Positions 1-5,636 of a stretch of 5,941 bases of DNA are shown here, one piece after another. This DNA is from Candidatus Atribacteria bacterium (GTDB taxonomy: Bacteria; Atribacterota; Atribacteria; Atribacterales; Caldatribacteriaceae). Under the pieces are notes generated by a model, which saw nothing but the letters and a program-made list of their open reading frames with translations, was not told the DNA's origin and did no database searches. The stretch covers positions 1 through 5,941 of the forward strand of contig JARRCQ010000115.1 of assembly GCA_029982105.1 (NCBI GenBank). Reading direction: 5' to 3'. Every line of letters begins with the position of its first letter. The first letter of the stretch is position 1. A program made the position numbers and the translations under genes.

Positions 1-1
1 A

Positions 2-1657
2 AACTATCTTTGGCAAAAAACAGATAACCCATGGCAGTTAATGAAACTTCAAAACCAGTATCAATACCGTAGTGGTGTTGTGATAGCTTCCACAGGGCTG
101 GGAAAAACCGAAATGGGCCTTTTATGGAGTGGTAGGGATAAAACTTTTTATACCCTTCCTGTACGGACTTCGGTTAATGCAATGTTCGATAGATTGGTAA
201 ATTACTTTGGACGTGATAACGTTGGTCTCCTTCACAGTGATGCGTTTGGAAAAATTATATGTGGTATGGAAGAAAAATATGATACCGATGATGCACTAGT
301 ATACTATGATACAGCTCGATGCCTTTCTTTTCCTATTACAGTTTCTACGGCAGACCAAATATTTACTGCGGCTTTAAAATTTTTTGGGTTCGAAAAAATT
401 TATGCTACTTTAGCTTACTCAAAGATTATTATAGACGAAATCCAAGCTTATTCTCCTCACACTTCTGCCATTGTGGTACAAGCTCTCCGTGAAATCCAAA
501 ACCTTGGTGGAAAATACCTTGTTCTCACTGCTACCTTGCCTCCTATGATTAGGGATTATCTTGAATATGATTTTTACATTGAGCATGTTCCCAATTTGAA
601 AAAGCACAGGATAAAGTTGGTTGCCGAAGAAATAACTTGCCAGGTTGTGCAATTGGTGGAAAGATATAAGGGGAAGAAGATTTTGATAGTCTGTAATACT
701 GTTGAAAAAGCTAGATCGATTTATAAAATTCTAAATGATCATTGCCCTTGGCTTCAAAAGTTTGACCCAGATAAGAATTGTTTGGAGCATAGAGAGTATC
801 CTTTAGTTTTATTTCATAGCCGTTTCACAAGCTGGGACAAAAGAATGAGAGAACATGCGGTTCTTGATAAAAACTTTATCGGTATTCTTGTGGCAACGCA
901 GGTTGTTGAGGTTTCGCTTGACATTGATTTTGATCTTCTCTTAACAGAAATAGCCCCTCTTGAGGTACTTATCCAGAGGATGGGTAGAATATATCGACGC
1001 TATAAAGAAGATGGTTTTTATTGTCCAATGGAACCCAACGTATACATCTTTACTGAAAAACCCTCTGGTATCAATACAATTTATGAAAGCGATATTATAT
1101 CCAGGACTCTTTCTCTTTTCCAAGCCGAAATTTTGTCTGAACACGATAAATTGGACATGGTTAATGATCTGTATTCCAAGGATAGTCTCAAAAATACCGC
1201 CTATCTTACGAATTTTTTGAGTGCTTTAGAAATTCTTGGAAATTTTACTGAAAAAAGTAAGGATAAAGCACAACAGCTTTTCCGAGAGATAGATTCTATT
1301 TATGTTTTGCCTTGTTCGCTTCTTGAAAGTCCAGTTAAGAATCTTTTTCTCTTGCAGAGCTTGCATCTCCCAGAGGGAATTACTTTAAGGTCTGCACTTG
1401 CTGAACTTAAATTTGAAAACCGAAGCCAGAAGATGCTTGGCTACGAAATGATTAAGGATTTTTTAGTGCCTGTAAGAGCTTGGTCTTTGCAAAAAGCCAG
1501 GGTGGTAGACCTATCATCATTTGTTGGTCGGGACATTTTTAGAGGGATTCCAGTAGTCGAAGGAGAATACAACAAAAATGAAGGTTTTATTTATAATTTA
1601 TATAATCGCGATAATAGAACATCTTTGAGAGGAGATATCCAGGATAACATTCTATGA
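2..1657 (+). CDS. cas3: CRISPR-associated helicase Cas3, type I-B (5' end outside window)
   Basis: This is the superfamily 2 helicase part of Cas3, the ATP-dependent translocase that unwinds and degrades target DNA after recruitment by Cascade. The frame is open to the left edge, so the gene is 5'-partial: 13 codons precede the first in-window ATG at 41, which is probably internal. Numbering from that Met, the motifs are Walker A STGLGKTE (17-24), motif Ia around TLPVRTSVNAM (38-48), STADQIF (102-108), motif II DEIQ (132-135), motif III TAT (163-165), LFHSRF (257-262), motif V ATQVVEVSLDID (285-296) and motif VI QRMGRIYRR (312-320). DEIQ in place of DEAH/DEVH is, from memory, common in I-B Cas3. 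No HD nuclease motif is visible. With about 550 codons in view, an N-terminal HD domain of roughly 200 residues, fused or separate, would lie upstream. The residues after about 340 form the less conserved C-terminal region. The stop overlaps the cas4 start by ATGA, which indicates translational coupling. Confidence 0.95.
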   Translation, partial: NYLWQKTDNPWQLMKLQNQYQYRSGVVIASTGLGKTEMGLLWSGRDKTFYTLPVRTSVNAMFDRLVNYFGRDNVGLLHSDAFGKIICGMEEKYDTDDALVYYDTARCLSFPITVSTADQIFTAALKFFGFEKIYATLAYSKIIIDEIQAYSPHTSAIVVQALREIQNLGGKYLVLTATLPPMIRDYLEYDFYIEHVPNLKKHRIKLVAEEITCQVVQLVERYKGKKILIVCNTVEKARSIYKILNDHCPWLQKFDPDKNCLEHREYPLVLFHSRFTSWDKRMREHAVLDKNFIGILVATQVVEVSLDIDFDLLLTEIAPLEVLIQRMGRIYRRYKEDGFYCPMEPNVYIFTEKPSGINTIYESDIISRTLSLFQAEILSEHDKLDMVNDLYSKDSLKNTAYLTNFLSALEILGNFTEKSKDKAQQLFREIDSIYVLPCSLLESPVKNLFLLQSLHLPEGITLRSALAELKFENRSQKMLGYEMIKDFLVPVRAWSLQKARVVDLSSFVGRDIFRGIPVVEGEYNKNEGFIYNLYNRDNRTSLRGDIQDNIL

Positions 1658-2169
1658 TTAAAACTTTTGAATCTGTTGACTCTCTCCACCTTACCGGGGT
1701 TAAGATAAATTACTTTTTTGTCTGCAAGCGTAAGCTCTGGCTCTTTGACCGGGGTATCCAGATGGAGCAGGAGTCAGACCGGGTTTTATTAGGGAAGCTC
1801 CTTGATGAGAGCAGCTACCCGAGAAGGAAAAAGAGGAGAATTACCATTAATGACCTTATTGCTATTGATATTGTAGATGAGGATAGCATTCGGGAGGTTA
1901 AATATAGTCAAGCCCTGGAAAAAGCAAGCATAATGCAGATTGGCTATTACCTTTATTATTTGAGAAGCCTGGGCATTGAAAAGAAAGGTATTCTTTCTTA
2001 CCCGAAGTTGCGGAAGAGCAAAGAAGTGATTCTTACCGAAGAGATGGTTTGCGAACTGGAAGATGCTATTAAAGAAATTGAGAAGCTTATATCTCAGCCA
2101 TCTCCACCGGAAGCTGTCAGGAAGCCTTATTGTAAGAAATGTGCCTATTTTGAGTTTTGTTTTGGGTGA
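1654..2169 (+). CDS. cas4: CRISPR-associated exonuclease Cas4, type I-B
   Basis: Cas4 is a RecB-like iron-sulfur nuclease that trims prespacers and helps select PAM-bearing, correctly oriented spacers for Cas1-Cas2. The 171-residue length fits the short I-B family. The four expected cluster-binding cysteines are present: C24 in FVCKRK near the N-terminus, and C160, C163 and C169 in CKKCAYFEFC at the C-terminus. The RecB nuclease core is visible as D72, the EVK motif (E81, K83) and Q95 followed by a Tyr-rich helix (QIGYYLYYL). The motif that usually reads G-x-L-(I/L)-H-E has Asp at residue 51 (GKLLDE, 47-52) instead of His. The ATG at 1654 overlaps the cas3 stop (ATGA), and AGGA at 1641-1644 gives a ribosome binding site at 9-nt spacing. 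The downstream cas1 ATG begins 5 nt after the stop. Confidence 0.95.
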   Translation: MIKTFESVDSLHLTGVKINYFFVCKRKLWLFDRGIQMEQESDRVLLGKLLDESSYPRRKKRRITINDLIAIDIVDEDSIREVKYSQALEKASIMQIGYYLYYLRSLGIEKKGILSYPKLRKSKEVILTEEMVCELEDAIKEIEKLISQPSPPEAVRKPYCKKCAYFEFCFG

Positions 2170-2174
2170 GTGAA

Positions 2175-3152
2175 ATGCAGCCTTATTATATTCTGAGCAG
2201 TGGTACTCTGAAAAGGAATGAAAATACTATTCTTATTGAAAGGGAGAATGGAGAGCGAAAGGCAATTCCGGTTGAAGACGTTGAGTCCATCCATGTTTTT
2301 GGCCAAGTGAATTTCAATAAAGAATTGCTGGTATTTCTTGCTCGGGAGAATAAACCTTTGCATATTTATAATTATTACGGTAATTACAGTGGTACTTTTC
2401 TACCGAGGGATAAAAACATTTCCGGGGAGCTTCTTGTACGTCAGGTAGAACACTACCTTGACCCTCCAAGACGTCTCTTTTTAGCTCTGGCTTTTGTTGA
2501 AGGTGCTATGTTCCATGCAAAACGCAACCTCCGGGAGTACTCTGGAACTGAACCTTTTGTAGCAAAGATAGAGGAAGAATTTGGGAAAGCGTGCGCTACG
2601 GAGACCATTGCTGAACTTATGGGTTGTGAGGGACGGGCTAAAGAAGCATATTATCAGGCTTTTAATCTATTTTTGAAAGAGGATTTCTATTTTGAGAAAA
2701 GAGAAAAACGTCCTCCCTCCAATCCGGTGAATGCTCTAATTTCTTTTGGAAATTCCCTTCTTTACACTACTATCCTTTCAGAATGCTATCGGACCCAGCT
2801 TAACCCTACTATTAGTTATCTTCATGAGCCTCGAGAAAGACGCTTTTCTCTGTGTCTTGACCTGTCCGAAATTTTCAAACCCCTGATTGTGGACCCAATC
2901 ATTTTCCGTCTGGTTAATACTGGTGTTATTACTACAGATGATTTTGACCAGGACCTCAACGGTTGTTACCTGAATGATAAAGGGCGTAAAGAATTTCTTA
3001 AAGCCTTTGACCAAAAGCTAAAGACTACTTTTAAGCACCGACGTCTTAGGAGAAAGGTTTCCTATCGGACTCTTTTACGCCTTGAATGTTATAAACTCAT
3101 CCGGCATCTTCTTGGTGATGAAGTGTATGCTCCTTTTAAGGCGTGGTGGTAA
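2175..3152 (+). CDS. cas1: CRISPR-associated integrase Cas1, type I-B
   Basis: Cas1 is the metal-dependent integrase that joins prespacers into the leader-proximal repeat as a Cas1-Cas2 complex. The 325-residue protein begins MQPYYILSSGTLKRNENT, the normal I-B N-terminus that leads into the beta-rich domain. The catalytic domain shows E152 in the ELMGCEGR helix, H217 in SYLHEP, and D229 and E232 in LDLSEIFKP, which match the Glu-His-Asp/Glu metal-binding set. Other family blocks are NALISFGNSLLYTT (186-199) and a C-terminus ending FKAWW. I chose the ATG at 2175. In-frame TTG at 2157 and GTG at 2166 would overlap cas4 and add non-conserved residues. The GGGTGAG just upstream is a modest ribosome binding site and overlaps the cas4 stop. 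The stop overlaps the cas2 ATG as TAATG. The gene looks intact and functional. Confidence 0.96.
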   Translation: MQPYYILSSGTLKRNENTILIERENGERKAIPVEDVESIHVFGQVNFNKELLVFLARENKPLHIYNYYGNYSGTFLPRDKNISGELLVRQVEHYLDPPRRLFLALAFVEGAMFHAKRNLREYSGTEPFVAKIEEEFGKACATETIAELMGCEGRAKEAYYQAFNLFLKEDFYFEKREKRPPSNPVNALISFGNSLLYTTILSECYRTQLNPTISYLHEPRERRFSLCLDLSEIFKPLIVDPIIFRLVNTGVITTDDFDQDLNGCYLNDKGRKEFLKAFDQKLKTTFKHRRLRRKVSYRTLLRLECYKLIRHLLGDEVYAPFKAWW

Positions 3153-3421
3153 TGCCTTATTGCATTGTAACTTACGATGTGGGGGAAGAAAGAGTTAATC
3201 GGGTGAGGAAGGTTCTTAAGCGATATTTAAATTGGGTGCAAAATTCGGTTTTTGAAGGAGAAATTGGAGAAGGCAAACTTGGAAAGTGTTTACAAGAATT
3301 GAAGGGGGTTATTAAGGAAGACACCGACTCAATTTATATATATCGTTTAGAACTCCAGGATAATTGTAAGAAGTTGATTGTTGGCCAGGAGAAGGAAGGT
3401 GTTTTTAATCTTATTCAGTGA
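3152..3421 (+). CDS. cas2: CRISPR-associated protein Cas2, type I-B
   Basis: Cas2 is the small ferredoxin-fold protein that bridges two Cas1 dimers in the spacer-integration complex. The 89 residues start MPYCIVTYDV, with beta1 ending in the conserved Asp (D9). They continue with the hallmark RYLNWVQNSVFEGE block (24-37) and a C-terminal strand region, DSIYIYRLE (59-67). The length is normal for the family. I chose the ATG at 3152, which overlaps the cas1 stop by one base (TAATG). A GTG at 3143 in the same frame would only add three non-conserved residues. AAGG at 3138-3141 can serve as ribosome binding site. This is the last cas gene, and the CRISPR leader starts directly after it, the usual I-B arrangement. 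Confidence 0.95.
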   Translation: MPYCIVTYDVGEERVNRVRKVLKRYLNWVQNSVFEGEIGEGKLGKCLQELKGVIKEDTDSIYIYRLELQDNCKKLIVGQEKEGVFNLIQ

Positions 3422-3639
3422 TATTAACTGCGATGCATCGGGGATCATTATTATTGGATTACCTGAGAAGGGCTTTATACAAGAATTTGACTGTGTTTTT
3501 GCAGAATCTTGGAAAACACGATTGGAGGTTCGATGCACAAATTACTTTTTTGAGCCCTGTTTTTCTTTTGCCAGAACCTTCCCTTTTCTTTATAAATTCT
3601 ATATTCTCTTTTATTATTTTTTTTAGGGGAGAGTACTGG
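3422..3639 (+). promoter_or_regulatory. CRISPR leader region
   Basis: This 218-bp stretch lies between the cas2 stop and the first repeat and has no credible gene. It is AT-rich and becomes strongly T-rich on this strand after about 3540. Its place at the start of the array, with repeats ending in ATTTAAAC towards the spacers, makes it the leader that drives array transcription and guides leader-end integration. It contains a promoter (3568-3596) and a 10-bp palindrome, CGATGCATCG, at 3431-3440. Half of that palindrome, CGATGCA, recurs at 3531-3537. The leader-repeat junction reads AGTACTGG before the first repeat G. I see no intrinsic terminator after cas2, so cas operon transcripts may run into the array. 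Confidence 0.8.
3568..3596 (+). promoter_or_regulatory. Putative sigma-70-type promoter of the CRISPR array
   Basis: A -35 box TTGCCA (3568-3573, 5 of 6 to consensus) and a -10 box TATAAA (3591-3596, 5 of 6) are separated by exactly 17 bp. Transcription would start near 3603, about 37 nt before the first repeat, and run through the array. This is a prediction from sequence match and position; AT-rich leaders produce chance boxes, but the spacing and placement are good. Confidence 0.55.
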
Positions 3640-3927
3640 GTTTTATCTGAACTATGTGGGATTTAAACGAATTAAAAAAGATTTTCTATGCTATCTGGAT
3701 AAAAGGTTTTATCTGAACTATGTGGGATTTAAACCGTTACTTTCTTTTCTTTCTTCTTTTTTATATTTAAGTTTTATCTGAACTATGTGGGATTTAAACA
3801 AAACCCGGGGCTAATGAAAGAATTTTATAAAAAAGAGTTTTATCTGAACTATGTGGGATTTAAACATATTTCTGTAGATAAAACAGGGATAAATGCTTTA
3901 GTTTTATCTGAACTATGTGGGATTTAA
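3640..3927 (+). CRISPR. Type I-B CRISPR array, 4 full repeats plus a truncated fifth
   Basis: The 29-bp repeat starts GTTTTATCTGAACT and ends GTGGGATTTAAAC. Identical copies lie at 3640-3668, 3706-3734, 3771-3799 and 3837-3865. A fifth, at 3901-3927, matches over its first 27 bases and is then replaced by the IS end. The spacers are 3669-3705 (37 bp), 3735-3770 (36), 3800-3836 (37) and 3866-3900 (35). Spacer 2 is dominated by a 23-nt pyrimidine run (3740-3762), and spacer 3 contains CCCGGGG. The last eight repeat bases, ATTTAAAC, would form the 5' handle of each crRNA after Cas6 cleavage. The leader on the left, next to cas2, fixes the orientation, so spacer 1 should be the newest. The array continues no further in this window, and spacer targets cannot be named from sequence alone. 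Confidence 0.97.
3901..3927 (+). repeat. CRISPR repeat 5, interrupted by the insertion sequence
   Basis: This copy is identical to the other repeats through GGGATTTAA and then reads CCTGCATTCCCG, the terminal inverted repeat of the IS, where AC should complete the repeat. If the IS end includes the two preceding A residues, only 25 repeat bases remain. The 3' end of the 8-base crRNA handle is lost, so no normal crRNA could be produced from sequence beyond this point. Confidence 0.9.
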
Positions 3928-3939
3928 CCTGCATTCCCG
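3926..3939 (+). repeat. Left terminal inverted repeat of the IS
   Basis: AACCTGCATTCCCG is the exact reverse complement of 5639-5652. The outer AA also matches the CRISPR repeat (TTTAAAC), so the true tip may be the CC at 3928. A looser second block follows: TGTAAC at 3945-3950 here against GTTACA at 5627-5632 at the other end, offset by one base. Confidence 0.85.
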
Positions 3940-3977
3940 TTTAATGTAACAATGACATAAACCTGAACCCATTATTT

Positions 3978-4006
3978 AGCAATAATATTTAGTATTCTCT
4001 ATTGCT
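3978..4006 (+). repeat. Inverted repeat upstream of the transposase promoter
   Basis: AGCAATA (3978-3984) and TATTGCT (4000-4006) are perfect 7-bp arms around a 15-nt loop, followed by TTT before an A. It overlaps the likely -35 box. It could be a weak terminator that insulates the transposase from outside transcription, or an operator. The A/T-rich arms and short T run make the terminator reading uncertain. Confidence 0.35.
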
Positions 4007-4030
4007 TTTAACATCGTTACAATATATAAT
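4002..4030 (+). promoter_or_regulatory. Putative transposase promoter
   Basis: A perfect -10 box TATAAT (4025-4030) lies 17 bp after a weak -35 box TTGCTT (4002-4007, only TTG conserved). Transcription would begin near 4037, giving a leader of about 16 nt before the ATG at 4053, with the ribosome binding site almost at the 5' end. The -10 box sits in the loop of the inverted repeat at 4014-4040, so a protein bound there would block the promoter. Confidence 0.5.
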
Positions 4031-4040
4031 GATGTAACGA
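4014..4040 (+). promoter_or_regulatory. Inverted repeat spanning the transposase -10 box, operator or RBS-hiding hairpin
   Basis: TCGTTACA (4014-4021) and TGTAACGA (4033-4040) are perfect 8-bp arms around 11 nt that contain TATAAT. The right arm shares its last two bases with the ribosome binding site GAGGAGG (4039-4045). The left arm lies upstream of the expected start point near 4037. Only RNA entering from outside the IS would therefore contain both arms and could fold to cover the ribosome binding site. The same block, TGTAACGAGG, recurs in inverse orientation at the right IS end (5623-5632), which also allows it to be a transposase binding site. Confidence 0.5.
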
Positions 4041-4052
4041 GGAGGATATTGA

Positions 4053-5636
4053 ATGTCAGCCATTGTCTATCAGACTAACAAGAAAACTGGTATCAAGTAT
4101 GTATATGAATCTCAATCATACTGGGATAAGGAAAAGCAACAATCCCGGGCTAAAAGGAAGTGCATTGGAAAAGTTGATCCAGTAACTGGAGAGATTGTTC
4201 CCACCCGTAAACGTAAGTCTCCTGAAACACAAGCAGCTATCACTCACTCTGCCCGCTATTTCTGTGGAGCTACTTATCTCTTTGACCGTATTGGAGAGAT
4301 GCTGGGTATCACTGCGGATCTGAAAAGTTGTTTTCCCCATACTTATCAGCAGATTCTATCTCTGGCCTACTACCTCATATTAGAAGAGAACAATTCCTTG
4401 AGTCGCTTTCCTAAATGGTCAGCACTCCATATCCATCCCTATGGTGGTAATATCCCTTCCCAGAGATCCAGTGAGTTATTTTCCTCTATTACTGAAGAAG
4501 CCAAAGAACAGTTCTTTTGTCTACAGAGTAAACGTCGGTTAGAAAAAGAATACTGGGTTTATGACACTAACTCTATCTCCAGCTACTCTGAATGCTTAAG
4601 ACAGGTAAAGTATGGAGTGAACCGAGAAGGTGATTCTCTTCCTCAGATCAATTTAGCTCTTCTCTTTGGTGAGCAATCCAACCTCCCTTTCTACTATCGA
4701 AAGTTAGCCGGAAATATCCCGGATGTGAAGACGGTAAAACATCTCCTCTCCGATATAGATTTCTTATCCTCTTCCCCAGTTAAACTGGTAATGGATAGAG
4801 GCTTTTACAGTGAAGCTAACATCAATAGCCTGTTTCAGAACCATCTGAAGTTTCTCATGGCTGCTCAGATGAGATTGAAATACATCCAGGAAGAGCTGAA
4901 TAAAGTTCGCTCCACATTGTGCAGCTGGACTAATTACAGTCCTTCCTATGATCTGTATGCTACCTCAGTAACCATTACCTGGCCTTATACCCAGAAACGT
5001 CCCTATAAGGGAGATATCATTAAAGGTAAACGGAGGATGTATCTTCATCTCTATTATGACCAGGAACGAGCCAGTGAAGAGGAAAGAAGACAGAACCTCT
5101 TACTTACTGCCCTCCAGGAGGAGTTGAAGAGTGGGAAACGTAACCCTGAGCATGAGTCACTATATACCAAGTATTTCCATATCTCTACTACTCCAGGGAA
5201 AAGAATCAAAGTAGTAGCCAAAGAGGAAATTATCAATGAAGCTAAGAAGAACTATGGATATTTTGCTTTAATCAGCAATGAAGTAAAAGATCCCCTGGAA
5301 GCTCTGGAACTTTACCGGAATAAAGACCTGATAGAGAAAGCTTTTGGAAATCTCAAAGAACGTTTGAATTTCCGCCGGAGCAGAGTTTCCTCAGAGTCAA
5401 GTCTGGATGGGAAGCTATTTGTTACCTTTGTTGCTCTAATATATCTTTCCTATGTTAAAAAGAAGATGCAAGATAATAACCTGTTCCAGAAATATACTCT
5501 CCAGGGTCTCCTTGATGAGTTAGATGTCATAGAATGTTTTGAGCAGCCAGGACATAAAAGATGCTGGGGTGAGATAACTAAAAAACAGATTGATATCTAT
5601 ACTGCAATGGGAGTTACCCCTCCCTCGTTACAATAG
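4053..5636 (+). CDS. IS4/IS1634-type DDE transposase
   Basis: This transposase should cut and join the ends of the surrounding IS. The 527-residue protein has an N-terminal basic region with YWDKEKQQSRAKRKCIGK (23-40) and the VDPVTGEI block (41-48) often seen in this group. The RNase H-like DDE triad is intact. I assign D171 (VYDTNS), D248 (VMDRGFYSEAN) and E428 in YRNKDLIEKAFGNLKERL (421-438), the Y-(2)-R/N-(3)-E-(6)-K type signature with Y421, E428 and K434. A long insertion separates the second Asp from the Glu, as in IS4-like enzymes. The start is fixed by a TGA immediately upstream in the same frame and by a strong GAGGAGG site (4039-4045) 7 nt before the ATG. The stop lies 2 nt from the right inverted repeat. 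Nothing suggests inactivation. The superfamily is sure; the IS1634 subgroup is judged from memory of family features. Confidence 0.9.
   Translation: MSAIVYQTNKKTGIKYVYESQSYWDKEKQQSRAKRKCIGKVDPVTGEIVPTRKRKSPETQAAITHSARYFCGATYLFDRIGEMLGITADLKSCFPHTYQQILSLAYYLILEENNSLSRFPKWSALHIHPYGGNIPSQRSSELFSSITEEAKEQFFCLQSKRRLEKEYWVYDTNSISSYSECLRQVKYGVNREGDSLPQINLALLFGEQSNLPFYYRKLAGNIPDVKTVKHLLSDIDFLSSSPVKLVMDRGFYSEANINSLFQNHLKFLMAAQMRLKYIQEELNKVRSTLCSWTNYSPSYDLYATSVTITWPYTQKRPYKGDIIKGKRRMYLHLYYDQERASEEERRQNLLLTALQEELKSGKRNPEHESLYTKYFHISTTPGKRIKVVAKEEIINEAKKNYGYFALISNEVKDPLEALELYRNKDLIEKAFGNLKERLNFRRSRVSSESSLDGKLFVTFVALIYLSYVKKKMQDNNLFQKYTLQGLLDELDVIECFEQPGHKRCWGEITKKQIDIYTAMGVTPPSLQ

Noticed and set aside
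2157..2174. Upstream TTG/GTG starts for cas1
   Set aside because: They add non-conserved residues that overlap cas4, while the ATG at 2175 begins at the conserved N-terminus of the I-B family.
2145..2363. Minus-strand open frame over the cas4-cas1 junction
   Set aside because: It lies opposite well-supported cas genes and has no recognisable features.
3143..3151. GTG start for cas2
   Set aside because: It lies within the last codons of cas1 and adds three residues absent from the family; the TAATG overlap start at 3152 fits better.
3378..3666. Two plus-strand open frames across the cas2 end, leader and first repeat
   Set aside because: They overlap cas2 and the CRISPR leader and repeat, have no family resemblance or credible ribosome binding site, and are rich in Phe from T-rich DNA.
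3669..3705. Spacer 1 as a self-targeting match to the recombinase fragment
   Set aside because: Only a short stretch resembles the recombinase sequence near 5905-5920, well below any meaningful protospacer match in AT-rich DNA.
5054..5236. Minus-strand open frame inside the transposase gene
   Set aside because: It is a shadow of the transposase coding frame with low-complexity Ser/Leu content and no recognisable domain.
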